Counted from the stretch's first letter, positions 23,875 through 36,278 are shown. The stretch: 64,000 nucleotides of DNA from Sebastes aleutianus (GCA_916700875.1 CAKAKS010000004.1:9692534-9756533); one strand, 5' to 3'. Program-made: numbers and translations. Notes: generated from the letters alone by a model not told the origin.

Positions 23875-24397
23875 TTTGAGGCAACCTGAGCTCATCAGGG
23901 TGCGAATGACATATTCATTCTCAAAGATTATTTTTATCACATGACTCACAGCAAGCCTGTATGCCTTATCTTCTCTTGTTGTTCATGTTACATCAGTAAC
24001 AATATTGACACATTAAACAAATATAAAAAATATGAACAAGTAAGTAGATATAAAATATAGACATGTACTATATAGAGGGAGTTTTGTTTCGAGTAGTTTA
24101 GATGCTGTGGTACTGTTTTGTTATTACAAAGGAGGATGATTTTAGACCATCAGTGCAGATAGCCAGTGTTCATCATATCAGATCATATAACCAAAGAGTA
24201 ATTTATTATTCAACAAACAGCTGTTTCTTTTGTAGGAAAGCTCAGATAATACAAGTTAATACGTAGCAGCTGTATACTGTGTTATTGCTGTAAACTTCAC
24301 TGTTAGCCGACAGAGATTTATAATGTAGATCTGCATGTCGTTCACTGTCAACTATCAAGTGATCGAGTTAGTTTAGATAAAGATCTAGATGTACTCA
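23875..24397. other. Spacer between G3 promoter and a mosaic pseudogene
   Basis: This is spacer-block sequence shared with 29710-30235 and 43790-44320. No gene is recognised. It ends at a breakpoint inside a C2-II fragment. Confidence 0.5.
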
Positions 24398-25018
24398 TTT
24401 GTGGCCACACAGTAATAATCTTCTATATCTGCAACAGAGGTCACCTTGAAGCTGTAAAAATCTCCTTCAAATACACTGACAGGTCCGTCTTTGCTGGTCT
24501 TGAACCAGGTGTAGCGGCTGACGGGAGGATTGGCTTTGCTGGAGCAGGTCAGGTTCACCAGGCTACCTGCTGACACCAAACCTGATGGACTGATGGACAC
24601 TGAGGTGTCTTTGGGAGCATCTGAGGAAAATGTGAGATTCACTTTATTCATTAAAATCATCCCATGAATCATCATGTGCTGACAGGATCCAATAACAAAC
24701 ACTTATTATCTTACATGAAACACTGAGCGTTCTCTTCTCTGCTGTCTTGTTGTCTTTTCCTTCATTTACAGGATATCTGCCTGAACAGGTGATGTTGAAT
24801 CCATCATGTTTGTCTGACAGAGTGAAGGTCGTCTGGATTTTAGTTGTGAAGGTTCGATCTGTGTTTTCCTCTATTTTGTGTTGTGAGGGTCTTGTTGGAG
24901 AGTCCAGGTGAGTTTAGGAGGGGAGTGTGGACAGGGAGTGAAAGCTGAGCAGATTCTAATGACCGACTCCTTTTCCTTCAGATCAGCATCGATCTCAATG
25001 CTGGGTCTCGGAGGAGAC
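24398..25018 (-). pseudogene. Mosaic C2-I/C2-II receptor fragment
   Basis: C2-II sequence (DAPKDTSVSIS to YYCVATNE) is cut at 24398, where spacer sequence gatgtactcat joins it at a shared tcat. The C2-I copy above it (about 24713-25015) has a 2-base insertion (ttttgtgttgtgagg) that shifts the frame. Its upstream end is cut at ggaggaga, where sequence normally found downstream of K genes (ctctgttcatcttacc) starts. No signal, V or TM exon is attached, so it is a rearranged relic. Confidence 0.8.
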
Positions 25019-25133
25019 TCTGTTCATCTTACCAATCGTCTGCAAAGTAAAGCCATTTAATATTTAAGAACTAGCTGAATTAGAAATAGAGAAATATTCC
25101 ATTTATGGTGAACATGACATCATCTTCTTCTCC

Positions 25134-25197
25134 TTCATGATGCTTGGATCTCAATCACTCTGTTGACATAGTCTGCTTCTACCTGTGGACATGAAAC

Positions 25198-25266
<69 letters not shown>

Positions 25267-25358
25267 GTTAAGTGCTCTGTGATGAGTTTACCGCAGTTTG
25301 CAGAGAAACGCCAGCAGCACATTTTATTTTTGAAAGAATAATTGACCTGTTGCTCATC
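25134..25358 (-). pseudogene. Orphan last exon of a K-type receptor with (GA)n
   Basis: It matches the last K-type exon (ADYVNRVIEIQAS, stop) with an in-frame loss of the first two codons, next to a (GA)n run at about 25200-25263. It ends at tgttgctca, where spacer sequence begins, so the upstream cytoplasmic and TM exons are missing. Confidence 0.75.
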
Positions 25359-26860
25359 ATGCCAACTCGTCCGCCATTACAGCCTCGTTGTTTATACGTA
25401 AGCTCCTGCGACCGTGGTGTAGTTTATTTATAGCCTAATGTGAGCTTTTTACTTCATGCAAGTAGTGTTCATGTGTGGAGATTATCTTGCTGAACAAACG
25501 TGTAAGTATCATAAACGTTTCTTTGCCAAGGAGCTTATTTTCTGCAATAATCCAAAACCCAATGTAAAAATCCCATTGTCTTTTTGTCGAGGGAACCAGG
25601 GCGATGCTAACTTCCTGGCCGGCCTACAAAAATACGTCATCCCTGGAGCACTCTATAGAGGGAGCTTTATTATGAGTAGTTTAGTTGTTGTGGTACTGTT
25701 TTGTTATTACAAAGGAGGATGATTTGAGACCATCAGTACAGATAGCTAGTGTTCATCATATCAGATCATATAACCAAAGAGTAATTTATTATACAACAAA
25801 CAGCTGTTTCTTCTGTAGGAAAGCTCAGATAATACAAGTTAATACGTAGCAGCTGTATACTGTGTTATTGCTGTAACCCTGACTGTTAGCCAACAGAGAT
25901 TTATAATGTAGATCTGCATGTCGTTCACTGTCAACTATCAAGTGATCAGTTAGTTTAGATAAAGATCTAGATGTACTCATGCTGAATTTCTTATTTTTAA
26001 ACATGCAACTTCTCAGTAATGTCAGCAAATACAGAAGTGGTGAAGCAGTGATGCCTGTTCTTGACAAGGTTAATGAAGTTGTTGCCGTCTTGGAGCAGAC
26101 TATATGGAGCCTCCGTGGTATTATTTTATTACCTTTATAAAGTATAGGATAGTCCTGCAGAAGGACTTGTCGGTAAAACCCAGCCAACCAACTTCCCCTT
26201 TTTACTCAGTTCTCAGCTTTTTCTCAGTGCTCTGTTCATGACTTCACCAGTTTACATCCCACCACTTCTCTTTGGCTGTGAGGTGTCTATGTTTCCTTGT
26301 AGAACTGAAAAGAATATTTATTAATACCAACATCATGCCTCAACTTATTCTAAAGTGTATTTCACAAATGTAGGTAGCACAGAGTTTATGCTGACTTGTG
26401 CACAGTCTGTATCACTGCTGCTCTGCATTGCCGTGCTGATGAGAGAACCTCAGTGATGAAAACGCTTTGTTCACTTCAAAGGCTTTTAATTCAGCAGTCT
26501 CATACACATGTATATACAAACACAAATGAGAAGATACCTGATCAAAATCAACACTTTCTGCTTCCTCATCACCTGAATTTAACTGTCCTTTAGTCAAGCA
26601 TATATATATTCACATGCAAAGAAACCCAATTGAGGCAATGAAAAATAATTACCATACGAATGCCATAAATCAGCACAATCTTACACAAACTAATGATGAA
26701 GCTGCTATATATTATATTCATGTTATCTAATGCCCTGTTTGCACTCTGCTCATCTTACCAATCGCCTGCAAAGTAAAGCCATTTAATATTTAAGAACTAG
26801 CTGAATAAGAAATAGAGAAATATTCCATCTATGGTGAACATGACATCATCTTCTTCTCCT
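25359..26860. repeat. Inter-gene spacer block, copy 4
   Basis: Common spacer landmarks are present (ttgctgaacaaacgtgtaag; agtagtttagttgttgtggt). A minus-strand AATAAA near 26313 is a candidate polyadenylation signal for G4. No independent gene is supported. Confidence 0.55.
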
Positions 26861-26945
26861 TCATGATGCTTGGATCTCAATCACTCTGTTGACATAGTCT
26901 GCTTCTACTGCGTCCTGTGGACATGAAACAACAGAGAGAGAGAGA

Positions 26946-27008
<63 letters not shown>

Positions 27009-29199
27009 GTTAAGGGCTCTGCAGTACATTTTATTGTTGAAAGAATAATGTACCTGTTGCTCACCTTCACTGGTTTGTTGCAGCATCTTGATCTAAACCA
27101 CCTGAAAGAAAAGGAAACGAAGGAATAAAAGTAATAAATGAACTTTTCAAAGAGACCAATAAGTCTTTAGCTGCAAATGACCATATCATAGAAAAGTGTT
27201 TCTCACCACTCAAAGATGATGATTGTACTGGAGAGCGCTACGATTCCCAGGATCTTCAGTGTAACATAGACGACAGCCCCAAACTCTGGATTATCTGTAA
27301 CAAGACAGCATGGTCACCTTCTCCTTAATGGGAAATGTTACGGCTCTAAAACATCATCAACCTGAATTCCTTCTGTTAACCTCAAACATAAACTGGTTTA
27401 TAGCATCATTTCATACAAATGCAATAAAAGGTTTTTTACAGGGTACTCAAACAAACAAACAAACAAACAAACAAACAAAGCAATACAGAAAACAAGAAAA
27501 ACAGAGAAGAGAGGAGAGCAGATTAGATTAAATTAAACAGATTCAGTTCAGTTCTACATTTACCTGCATTATTCAGCCGTTCTGACATCTGATTACCAAG
27601 AATATTTGTGGCCACACAGTAATAATCTTCTATATCTGTCACAGAGGTCACCTTAAAGCTGTAAAAGTCTCCTTCAGCTACATTGACGGGTCCGTCTTTG
27701 CTGGTTTTGAACCAGGTGTAGCGGCTGATGGGAGGATTAGCTCTGCTGGAGCAGGTCAGGTTCACCAGACTACCTGCTGACACCAAACCTGATAGACTGA
27801 TGGACACTGAGGTGTTCTTGGGAGCATCTGAGGAAAATGTGAGATTAACTTTATTCATTAAAATCATCCCATGAATCATCATGTGCTGACAGGATCTAAT
27901 AACAAACACTTATTGTCTTACATGAAACACTGAGCATTCTCTCCTCTGCTGTCTTGACGTCTTTTCCTTCATTTAAAGGATATCTGGCTGAACAGGTGAT
28001 GATGAATCCATCATGTTCGTCTGACAGAGTGAAGGTCTTCTGGATTTTAGTTGTGAAGGTTCGATCTGGGTTTTCCTCTATTTTGTTGTGAGGGTCTTGT
28101 TGGAGAGTCCAGGTTAGTTCAGGAGGGGAGTGTGGACAGGGAGTGAAAGCTGAGCAGGTTATAGTGACCGACTCCTTCTCCTTCAGATCACCTGAGATCT
28201 CAATGCCGGGCCACGGAGGAGAATCTGGGGTTTCAAATCAAACACAGATTGTACAACAAAAAATAATTTATGATAGATAAGAACACTTTAAAAAACAAAG
28301 CTGACACAGAAGGTGACAATCTTGTATTGAAAATGCATAAAGTGTCTAAGGTTTGCTTTTAACATCCCAAAATGTGACTATTTTAATGTCAAACTGTAAC
28401 AACAGAATCAGTGTTTAATCAGACTTTAAATTCATGGCAAAGTGAAAAACCTCCGAACTTAAAAAGTTGCAACTTTCACTTTTTATTCTAAACAATAACG
28501 TTTCAGACTGACTGATAAAAAACAAAACTCTCTTACCTTTGACTGTTATTCGAAGACTATCACAAGAAGTTGTTGCCCTGAATGGTCCGTTCTCAATTCT
28601 GAAGTAGTACCTGTCTGTGTAACTTGTGTTTACACTGGAAAATAAAGTGGTGCAGTTTTTCTGACTCAGGTCTCCAGTAAGACTCATCGGATAGATACTA
28701 TCCGTCCTGCTACTGTTGAAAATCACATAGTTTGGATTTTTGGCAAAATCTTTGCTATTTTTAATCCACACTCCGAAGGTTGTTCTTGTGCTGTTGAATT
28801 TTTCTTCTGGTTTAACTGTAAAGTTACATGGGATTTGCAGACAAGATCCACTCAGTGCTTTCATCTTCTTTGGTGTAGTAATGAATAGGGCTGACTCCTC
28901 AGGACAATCAGCCAAAACACCTGTGAAACAGACTTGTGATGAACAAATGTTGAGCAAAATCTGCATGAAAGAGAAAGTTCATGATGCACAAACTGTAATT
29001 CAGCAGCAGCATGTTTGGTCTTTTAAACAATGTCAGTATGAAACATTTCACTGCAGACAGAGCATGAACAGTTAGGAAAAATAACGTCTCCAAATAAAAG
29101 TGACTGAACAAACAGCTCACCTGAAACCAAGAAGACACGCAGTAACAGTAAAACGATGGCTGTCACCATTTTCACAGACTGGACTGAAATGACACTCAT
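26861..29199 (-). CDS. G4: Siglec-like receptor, activating-type (Lys in TM), complete
   Basis: Inferred coding exons: 29121-29199, 28537-28920 (V), 27922-28224 (C2-I), 27564-27827 (C2-II), 27207-27294 (TM), 27065-27101 and 26861-26914; total 1209 bases, about 402 residues, all in phase. The signal exon has a 6-base in-frame insertion that lengthens the Leu run (VLLLLRVF). The V domain has the Siglec Cys pattern and YYFRIENG with the F-strand Arg. C2-I lacks one codon near its end (EERMLSVS). The TM keeps the Lys in VTLKILGIVALYSTIIIF-like sequence, and the tail ends ADYVNRVIEIQAS. Its role is inferred as an activating receptor that signals through an adaptor. Confidence 0.82.
26934..27005. 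repeat. (GA)n microsatellite beside last G4 exon
   Basis: This is a run of about 70 bases with one interruption (gtgag). It lies 19 bases upstream of the final exon on the gene strand as (CT)n. Confidence 0.95.
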
Positions 29200-29513
29200 C
29201 ACCTGGATTTGACAAAAAGTTACTTTTCATAAAACATCTTTTAAACGAAGCATTCATGTTCTTTTAAAGCCACCTCAAATTAATACATTCAAACCAGGAA
29301 CTCTTCATGTACAACCAGGTGTAACTGTGTTATTATAGTGATTAATAATCTCTGCAGAGTTAAAAACAGTTTAAATATAAAATGATCCAGTGTGAGTTTA
29401 TGATGTTTCTGCTAAAACAAAACCCAGCAAATAAAAGTAGAGTTCATGAAAAGCAACAAAATAAAAAAAAAACTCTCTGAGTTAAACATAAAAGCAGTAA
29501 CATGTTACCTTAC

Positions 29514-29695
29514 CAAAGGAGCCGGCAGCTAAAAGGAAGAAACAATTAGTTTTAAAATCAGACTATTTGTGAATGTCAGCAAAACTGCAACAGACCCAGT
29601 AGCTACCCGACTTCCCTGCTAAGCCGTTGTGATATAAAAGCAAATATGAAATGACTGAAACACCCCCTGCTCACATCCTGCGAGAGAGGAAGTCA
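29514..29695 (-). promoter_or_regulatory. G4 core promoter and first exon
   Basis: The donor is at 29514, the TATA-like cttttatatc at 29631-29640, and an ETS-type gaggaagt near 29686-29693. Confidence 0.55.
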
Positions 29696-29699
29696 TCTT

Positions 29700-30955
29700 T
29701 TGAGACAACCTGAGCTCATCAGGGTGCGAATGACATATTCATTCTCAAAGATTATTTTTATCACATGACTCACAGCAAGCCTGTATGCCTTATCTTCTAT
29801 TGTAGTTCATGTTACATCAGTAACAATAGTGACACATTAAACAAATATAAAAAATATGAACAAGTCAGTAGATATAAAATATAGACATGTACTATATAGA
29901 GGGAGTTTTATTACGAGTAGTTTATTTGTTGTGGTACTGTTTTGTTATTACAAAGGAGAAGGATTTTAGACCATCAGTACAGATAGCCAGTGTTCATCAT
30001 ATCAGATCCTATAACCAAAGAGTAATTTATTATACAACAAACAGCTGTTTCTTCTGTAGGAAAGCTCAGATAATACAAGTCAATACGTAGCAGCTGTATA
30101 CTGTGTTATTGCTGTAACCTTGACTGTTAGCCGACAGAGATTTATAATGTAGATCTGCATGTCGTTCACTGTCAACTATCAAGTGATCAAGTTAGTTTAG
30201 ATAAAGATCTAGATGTACTCATGCTGAATTTCTTATTTTTAAACATGCAACTTCTCAGTAATGTTAGCAAATACAGAAGTGGTGAAGTGGTGAAGTGCTG
30301 TTGTTGACAGGGCGTGGGAAATGTAGAGCTAATATGAACACTTCAATATTTATTTATTTCTTACAAGTCATATTGTCATCGCAATACTGAACAATGTTGT
30401 CGCACATCTCAGATTTTACTCATATCCTGCAGGCCTACACTCAGCTTACATCCAGAGGAGCAAACTAACAAGTCATATTCCTCAGAAAGTGTTCCACGTC
30501 AAAGAGTAAATAGTCAATAAGTGAATAATAAACACAATTCTGGACTGAGGAGGACGTTTTGTCGCTATGACGATCCTGCTGAAGGACTTGTCGATAAAAC
30601 CCAGCCAACCAACTTCCCCTTTTTACTCAGTGCTCAGCTTTTTCTCAGCGCTCTGTTCATGACTTCACCAGTTTACATCCCACCTCTTCTCTTTGGCCGT
30701 GAGGTGTCTATGTTTCCTTGTAGAACTGAACATAATATTTATTAATACCCACATCATACCTCAACTTATTCTAAAGTGTATTTCACACATGTAGGTAGCA
30801 CAGAGTTTATGCTGACTCGTGCACAGTCTGTATCACTGCTGCTCTGCATTGCTGTGCTGATGAGAGAACCTCAGTGATTAAAACGCTTTGTTCACTTCAA
30901 ATGCTTTTAGTGCTTTTAATTCAGCAGTCTTATACACACGTATATACAAACACAT
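29700..30955. repeat. Inter-gene spacer block, copy 5
   Basis: Spacer sequence is shared with 34970-35930 and 53290-54540. At about 30952-30990 it contains the uninterrupted equivalent of the LTR-retrotransposon target site (gatatataatactacaa). No gene is recognised. Confidence 0.55.
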
Positions 30956-31136
30956 GATATATAATACTACAATATAATCTTGTAGTACCTTGTTAATGTG
31001 TGAACGGCTTCTTCTCGTGTCACCATTTAGAATAGTTCCCCATTAAGAGCCTTTTCGGACTTATACTTGCACTGATCTGATGTACAGATTGCTCATCGCA
31101 CAGCAACAGTCATATGAGGTCCGTTCACACATATGA

Positions 31137-31142
31137 TTTATT
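31137..31142 (-). terminator. Candidate polyadenylation signal of G5
   Basis: AATAAA on the minus strand, in the same context as the signals below G7 (38767-38772) and G9 (61101-61106). Confidence 0.5.
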
Positions 31143-31521
31143 ATATCTTGATGGCATTGACGTTATTTGGGTTTTAGTGAATTAGGCTAATGGCATAACC
31201 TTTGGTAATTTGTTATATATTTCGTTATTTTTGTGAAATTTAATTTTGAATCTTCCCAGTTTACATATTTATTGAATAACACTTAAAGGTAGGATTGATA
31301 GTGTTGTTCAAATACATTTTTTGTTATATTTGTTGAAATTCTAATTGCATGACAGGGTGCTCCAACTTTAGCCATTTTCAGATCTAAACTTAACAAAGTT
31401 TATATCATCCTCCAAAGTTTTTTGGAGGATGATTTCTTACAGTTTCCAAACACAGCATGTTGCTAACAGGTTGTTTTGTCACATTTGTTGTGCTTCTTAA
31501 TATTTAACCTCTCAAAGATTG

Positions 31522-33855
31522 TCAACTTAGTATTAAGACCGATGTTTTCGGCATATTCACTGTGAGCACATTTAAAATATTCACAACGCACACTGTACAA
31601 TGAAGTTTAATATTCACCTGAGTTTGTGGACGTTTCGACTTAAACCACCTGGAAGACATGAGAGATCTATCAGAATAATTATTGTACTGTCTGTTTCAGG
31701 TTAAATAAATAGTGTGCTGCCAATAGAGAGTAAGGACTGATGGGAGACAGACATAATTGAATGTGCATCAGTGGAAAGAAAATCCAGATTGAAACTAAAG
31801 TTTTGTCAAAGTCAAGTCGCAGAAATTAGCAAAGCTGACAGATCACATACTCATCCATGCCATCAGGGTTACCAACATCGGTTTAGGTAAAACTTTATTG
31901 CCAGAAACTGAATTAATTTAACTAATTAACTTACCAAACACAAATAGCAAAGCAGATGAGTATGATGACAAGGACCCCTCCAAGAGCTGAACCCCACTGT
32001 AGCGAGCTGACAGAGCTCTCTGTTCATAGAAACACAAAACAAACAGGTGACTTAAAGAAAACAGTTTAAATGTAGACATGTAACAATACAGGTGTAACCA
32101 TTATTTGTATGAGGTCATTTCATAAAAAAAACTAAAACAGAACAAGTGAAAAACAGAAAAGAGAGGAGAGCAGATTAGATTAAATTAAACAGATTCAATT
32201 CAGTTCTACATTTACCTGCATTATTAATCCGTAGTGACGTCTGACTACCGAGATCATTTGTGGCCACACAGTAATAATCTTCTATATCTGCCACAGAGGT
32301 CACATTGAAGCTGTAAAAGTCTCCTTCAGATACATTGACAGGTCCGTCTTTGCTGGTCTTGATCCAGGTGTAGCGGCTGACGGGAGGATTGGCTCTGCTG
32401 GAGCAGGTCAGGTTCACCAGGCTACCTGCTGACACCAAACCTGATGGACTGATGGACACTGAGGTGTCTTCGGGAGCATCTGAGGAAAATGTGAGATTCA
32501 CTTTATTCATTAAAATCATCCCATGAATCATCATGTGCTGACAGGATCTAATAACGAACACTTTATTATCTTACATGAAACACTGAGCTTCGTTCTCTTC
32601 TCTGCTGTCTTGTTGTCTTGTCCTTCATTTACAGGATATCTGGCTGAACAGGTGATGTTGAGTTCATCATGTTCGTCTGACAGAGTGAAGGTCTTCTGGA
32701 TTTTAGTTGTGAAGGTTCGATCCGGGTTTTCCTCTATTTTGTTGTGAGGGTCTTGTTGGAGAGTCCAGGTGAGTTCAGGAGGGGAGTGTGGACAGGGAGT
32801 GAAAGCTGAGCAGGTTATAGTGACCGACTGATTCTCCTTCAGATCACCTGAGATCTCAATGCTGGGCCACGGAGGAGAATCTGGGGTTTTATATCAAACA
32901 CAGATTGTGCAATAAAAAATATATCACGATAGATTATATCACTTTTTAAAAACCAAAGCTGACACAGAAGGTGACAATCTTGTATTGAAAATGCATAAAG
33001 TATATAAAGTTTGCTTTTTAATATCCCCAAAATATGACCATTTTAATGTCAAACTGTAACAACAGAATCAGTGTTTAATCAGAATTTAAATTCATGGCAA
33101 AATGAAAAACCACCAAAATTAAAAACTTGCAAATTTCACTTTTTATTCTAAACAATAACATTATAGAGTGACTGATTAAAAACAAAACTCTCTTACCTTT
33201 GACTGTTATTTGAAGAGGATCACAAGAAGCTGTTGCCAGAAATGGTCCGTTCTCAATTCTGAAGAAGTACTTGTCTGTGTAATTTGTGATTAAACTGGAA
33301 AATAAAGTGGTGCAGTCTTTCTGACTCAGGTCTCCAGTAAGATTCATTGGATAGATATTATCCATCCTGTTGCTGTTGAAAATCACATTTTGTCGTTCGT
33401 GGGAAAACTCTTTGCTACTTTTAATCCACACTCCAAAGGTTGTTCTTGTGCTGTTGAGTGTCTCTCCTTGTTTACCACTAAAGTTACATGGGATTTGCAG
33501 ACAAGATCCACTCAGTGCTTCCATCTTCTTTGGTGCAGTAATGAACAGGGCTTTTCTTTCAGGACAATCAGCCAAAGCACCTGTGAAACAGACTCGTGAT
33601 GAACAAATTGTTGAGCAAAATCTGCATGAAGAGAAAGTTCATGATGCACAAACTGTAATTCAGCAGGAGCATGTTTGGTCTTTTTAACAATGTCAGTATG
33701 AAACATTTCACTTTGCAGACAGAGCATGAACAGTTGGAAAAAGTAATGTCTCCAAATAAAAGTGACTGAACAAACAGCTCACCTGAAACTAAGAAGACGC
33801 TCAGTAACACGATGGCTGTCACCATTTTCACAGACTGGACTGAAATGACACTCAT
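31522..33855 (-). CDS. G5: inhibitory-type Siglec-like receptor lacking its ITIM exon
   Basis: Inferred coding exons: 33783-33855, 33197-33580 (V), 32575-32880 (C2-I), 32216-32479 (C2-II), 31935-32019 (TM) and 31618-31648; these give 1143 bases in phase. The V domain has NCTTLF changed to DCTTLF, keeps all three Cys and YFFRIENG. The TM (WGSALGGVLVIILICFAI) is uncharged, as in G7 and G9. The ITIM exon present in those genes is absent: at 31156 the 3'-flank sequence jumps directly to intron sequence, a deletion of about 1.2 kb. Reading through the last donor adds 31 residues without tyrosine and stops at 31522, followed by a polyA signal. The product would be a membrane receptor of about 412 residues without inhibitory motifs. 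Splicing to an unknown distal exon cannot be excluded. Confidence 0.7.
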
Positions 33856-34167
33856 CACCTGGATTTGACAAAAAGTTACTTTTCATAAAACATCTTTTAA
33901 ACGAAGCATTCATGTTACTTTAAAGCCACCTCAAATTAATACATTTAAATGAGAAACTCTCCATGTACAAGCAGATGTTACTGTGTTGTAATAGTGAATA
34001 ATAATCTCTGCAGAGTTAAAAACAGTTTAAATATAAAATGATCCAGTGTGAGTTTATGATGTTTCTGCTAAAACAAAACCCAACAAATAAAAATAGAGTT
34101 CATGAAAAGCAGCAAAATAAAAAATCGTCTCTGAGTTAAACATAAAAGCAGTAAGATGTTACCTTAC

Positions 34168-34374
34168 CAAAGGAGCCAGCAGCTAAAACGAAGAAACAAT
34201 TAGTTTTAAAATCAGACAATTTGTGAACTTCAGCAGGACTGCAACAGACCCAGTAGCTACCCGACTTCCCTGCTAAGCTGTTGTGATATAAAAGCAAACA
34301 TGAAATGACTGAAATACTGCAGAAAAAGAAGAAGTCTTCACTCCTCCTGCTCGCACCCTGTGAGTGAGGAAGTC
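34168..34374 (-). promoter_or_regulatory. G5 core promoter and first exon
   Basis: The donor is at 34168, the TATA-like cttttatatc at 34285-34294, and the ETS-type gaggaagt near 34367-34374. Confidence 0.55.
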
Positions 34375-34399
34375 ATCTTTTGAGACAACTTGATTTCAT

Positions 34400-36278
34400 C
34401 AGGGTGTGAATGACATATTTATTCTCAAAGATTATTTTTTATCACATGACTCACAGCAAGCCTGTATGCCTTATTAGGGGCCGAACAGTTATGCTGCTGG
34501 TCCCTCTTGTTTTTGTCAATATCATCTTCTCCTGTAGTTCTTGGAGACTACTAAGACTACTAAACGTCATCATGCCGACTCGTCCGCCATTACAGCCTCG
34601 TTGTTTATACTCGCGCTCATACGACCGTGGGGTAGTTTATTTATAGCCTAATGTTAGCTTTTTACTTCATAAAAGTGGTGTTCACTTGTGAAGATTATCT
34701 TGCTGAACAAAACGTGTAAGTATCATAAACGTTTGTTTGCCAAGGAGCTTATTTTCTGCAATAATCCAAAACCCTATGTAAAAATCCCATTGGCTTTTTT
34801 TCAAGGGAACCAGGGCGATGCTTACTTCCTGGCTGGCCTAAAAAAATATGTCATCACTGGAGCACTCTATAGAGGGAGTTTTATTACGAGTAGTTTACTT
34901 GTTGTGGTACTGTTTTGTTATTACAAAGGAGGATGATTTGAGACCATCAGTACAGATAGCCAGTGTTTAATTAGACTAATATGCAAGAAACTCATCATAT
35001 CAGATCATATAACCAAAGAGTAGTTTATTGTATAACAAACAGCTGTTTCTTCTGTAGGAAAGCTCAGATTATACAAGTTAATACGTAGCAGCTGTATACT
35101 GTGTTATTGCTGTAACCTTGACTGTTAGCCGACAGAGATTTTTAATGTATATCTGCATGTCGTTCACTGTCAACTGTCAAGTGATCCAGTTAGTTTAGAT
35201 AAAGATCTAGATGTACTCATGCTGAATTACTTATTTTTAAACATGCAACTTCTCAGTAATGTTAGCAAATACAGAAGTGGTGAAGTGGTGATGCTCTGTT
35301 GTTGACAAGACGTGGGAAATGTACAGCTAATATGAACACTTCAATATTTATTTATTTATTACAAGTCATATTGTCATCGCAATACTGAACAATGTCATCA
35401 CACATCTCAGATTTTACTCGTATCCTGCAGGCCTACACTCAGCTTAAATCCAGAAGAGCAACCTGGCAAGTCAAGTTCCTCAGAAAGTGTTCCACGTCAA
35501 AGAGTAAATAGTCAATAAGTGAATAATAAACACAATTCTGGACTGATGAAGACGTTTTGTCGCTATGACGATCCTGCAAAAGGACTTGTCGATAAAACCC
35601 AGCCAACCAACTTCCCCTTTTTACTCGGTTCTCAGCTTTTTCTCAGCGCTCTGTTCATGACTTCACCAGTTTACATCCCACCACTTCTCTTTGGCTGTGA
35701 GGTGTCTATGTTTCCTTGTAGAACTGAATAGAATATTTATTAATACCAACATCATGCCTCAACTTATTCTAAAGTGTATTTCACACATGTAGGTAGCACA
35801 GAGTTTATGCTGACTTGTGCACAGTCTGTATCACTGCTGCTCTGCATTGCCGTGCTGATGAGAGAACTTCAGTGATTAAAACGCTTTGTTCACTTCAAAT
35901 GCTTTTAATTCAGCAGTCTCATACACATGTATATACAAACACAAATGAGAAAATACCTGATCAGAAATAACATGTTCTGCTTCCTCATCACCAGAATTTA
36001 ACTGTCCTGTTGTCACAAATATATATGTTCACATACAAAGAAACCTGTTGAGGCAATTAAAAATAACTACCATAAGAATGCCATAAATCAGCACAATCCT
36101 ACACAAACTAATGATGAAGCTGCTATATGTTATATTCATGTTATCTAATGCCCTGTTTGCACTCTGTTCATCTTACCAATCTTCTGCAAAGTAAAGCCAT
36201 TTAATATTTAAGAATTAGCTGAATAAGAAATAGAGAAATATTCCATTCTTGGTGAACATGACATCATCTTCTTCTCCT
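34400..36278. repeat. Inter-gene spacer block, copy 6
   Basis: It has the full set of spacer landmarks, starting with the aggggccgaac segment near 34477. A minus-strand AATAAA near 35733 could serve G6. Open frames here match those in other copies and are not called. Confidence 0.55.

Noticed and set aside
26861..27086. Minus-strand frames with long Leu-Ser runs
   Set aside because: These are translations of the (CT)n microsatellite in an intron.
30521..30745. Plus-strand 74-codon frame (FCRYDDPAEGLVDKTQPTNF) repeated in five spacers
   Set aside because: Differences between copies are mostly amino-acid changing (Cys to Arg, Glu to Lys, Ser to Gly), which does not suggest selection for a protein.
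31400..31435. Short perfect hairpin (atcctccaaa / tttggaggat) in the G5 intron
   Set aside because: Small, not conserved in G7 or G9; likely incidental.
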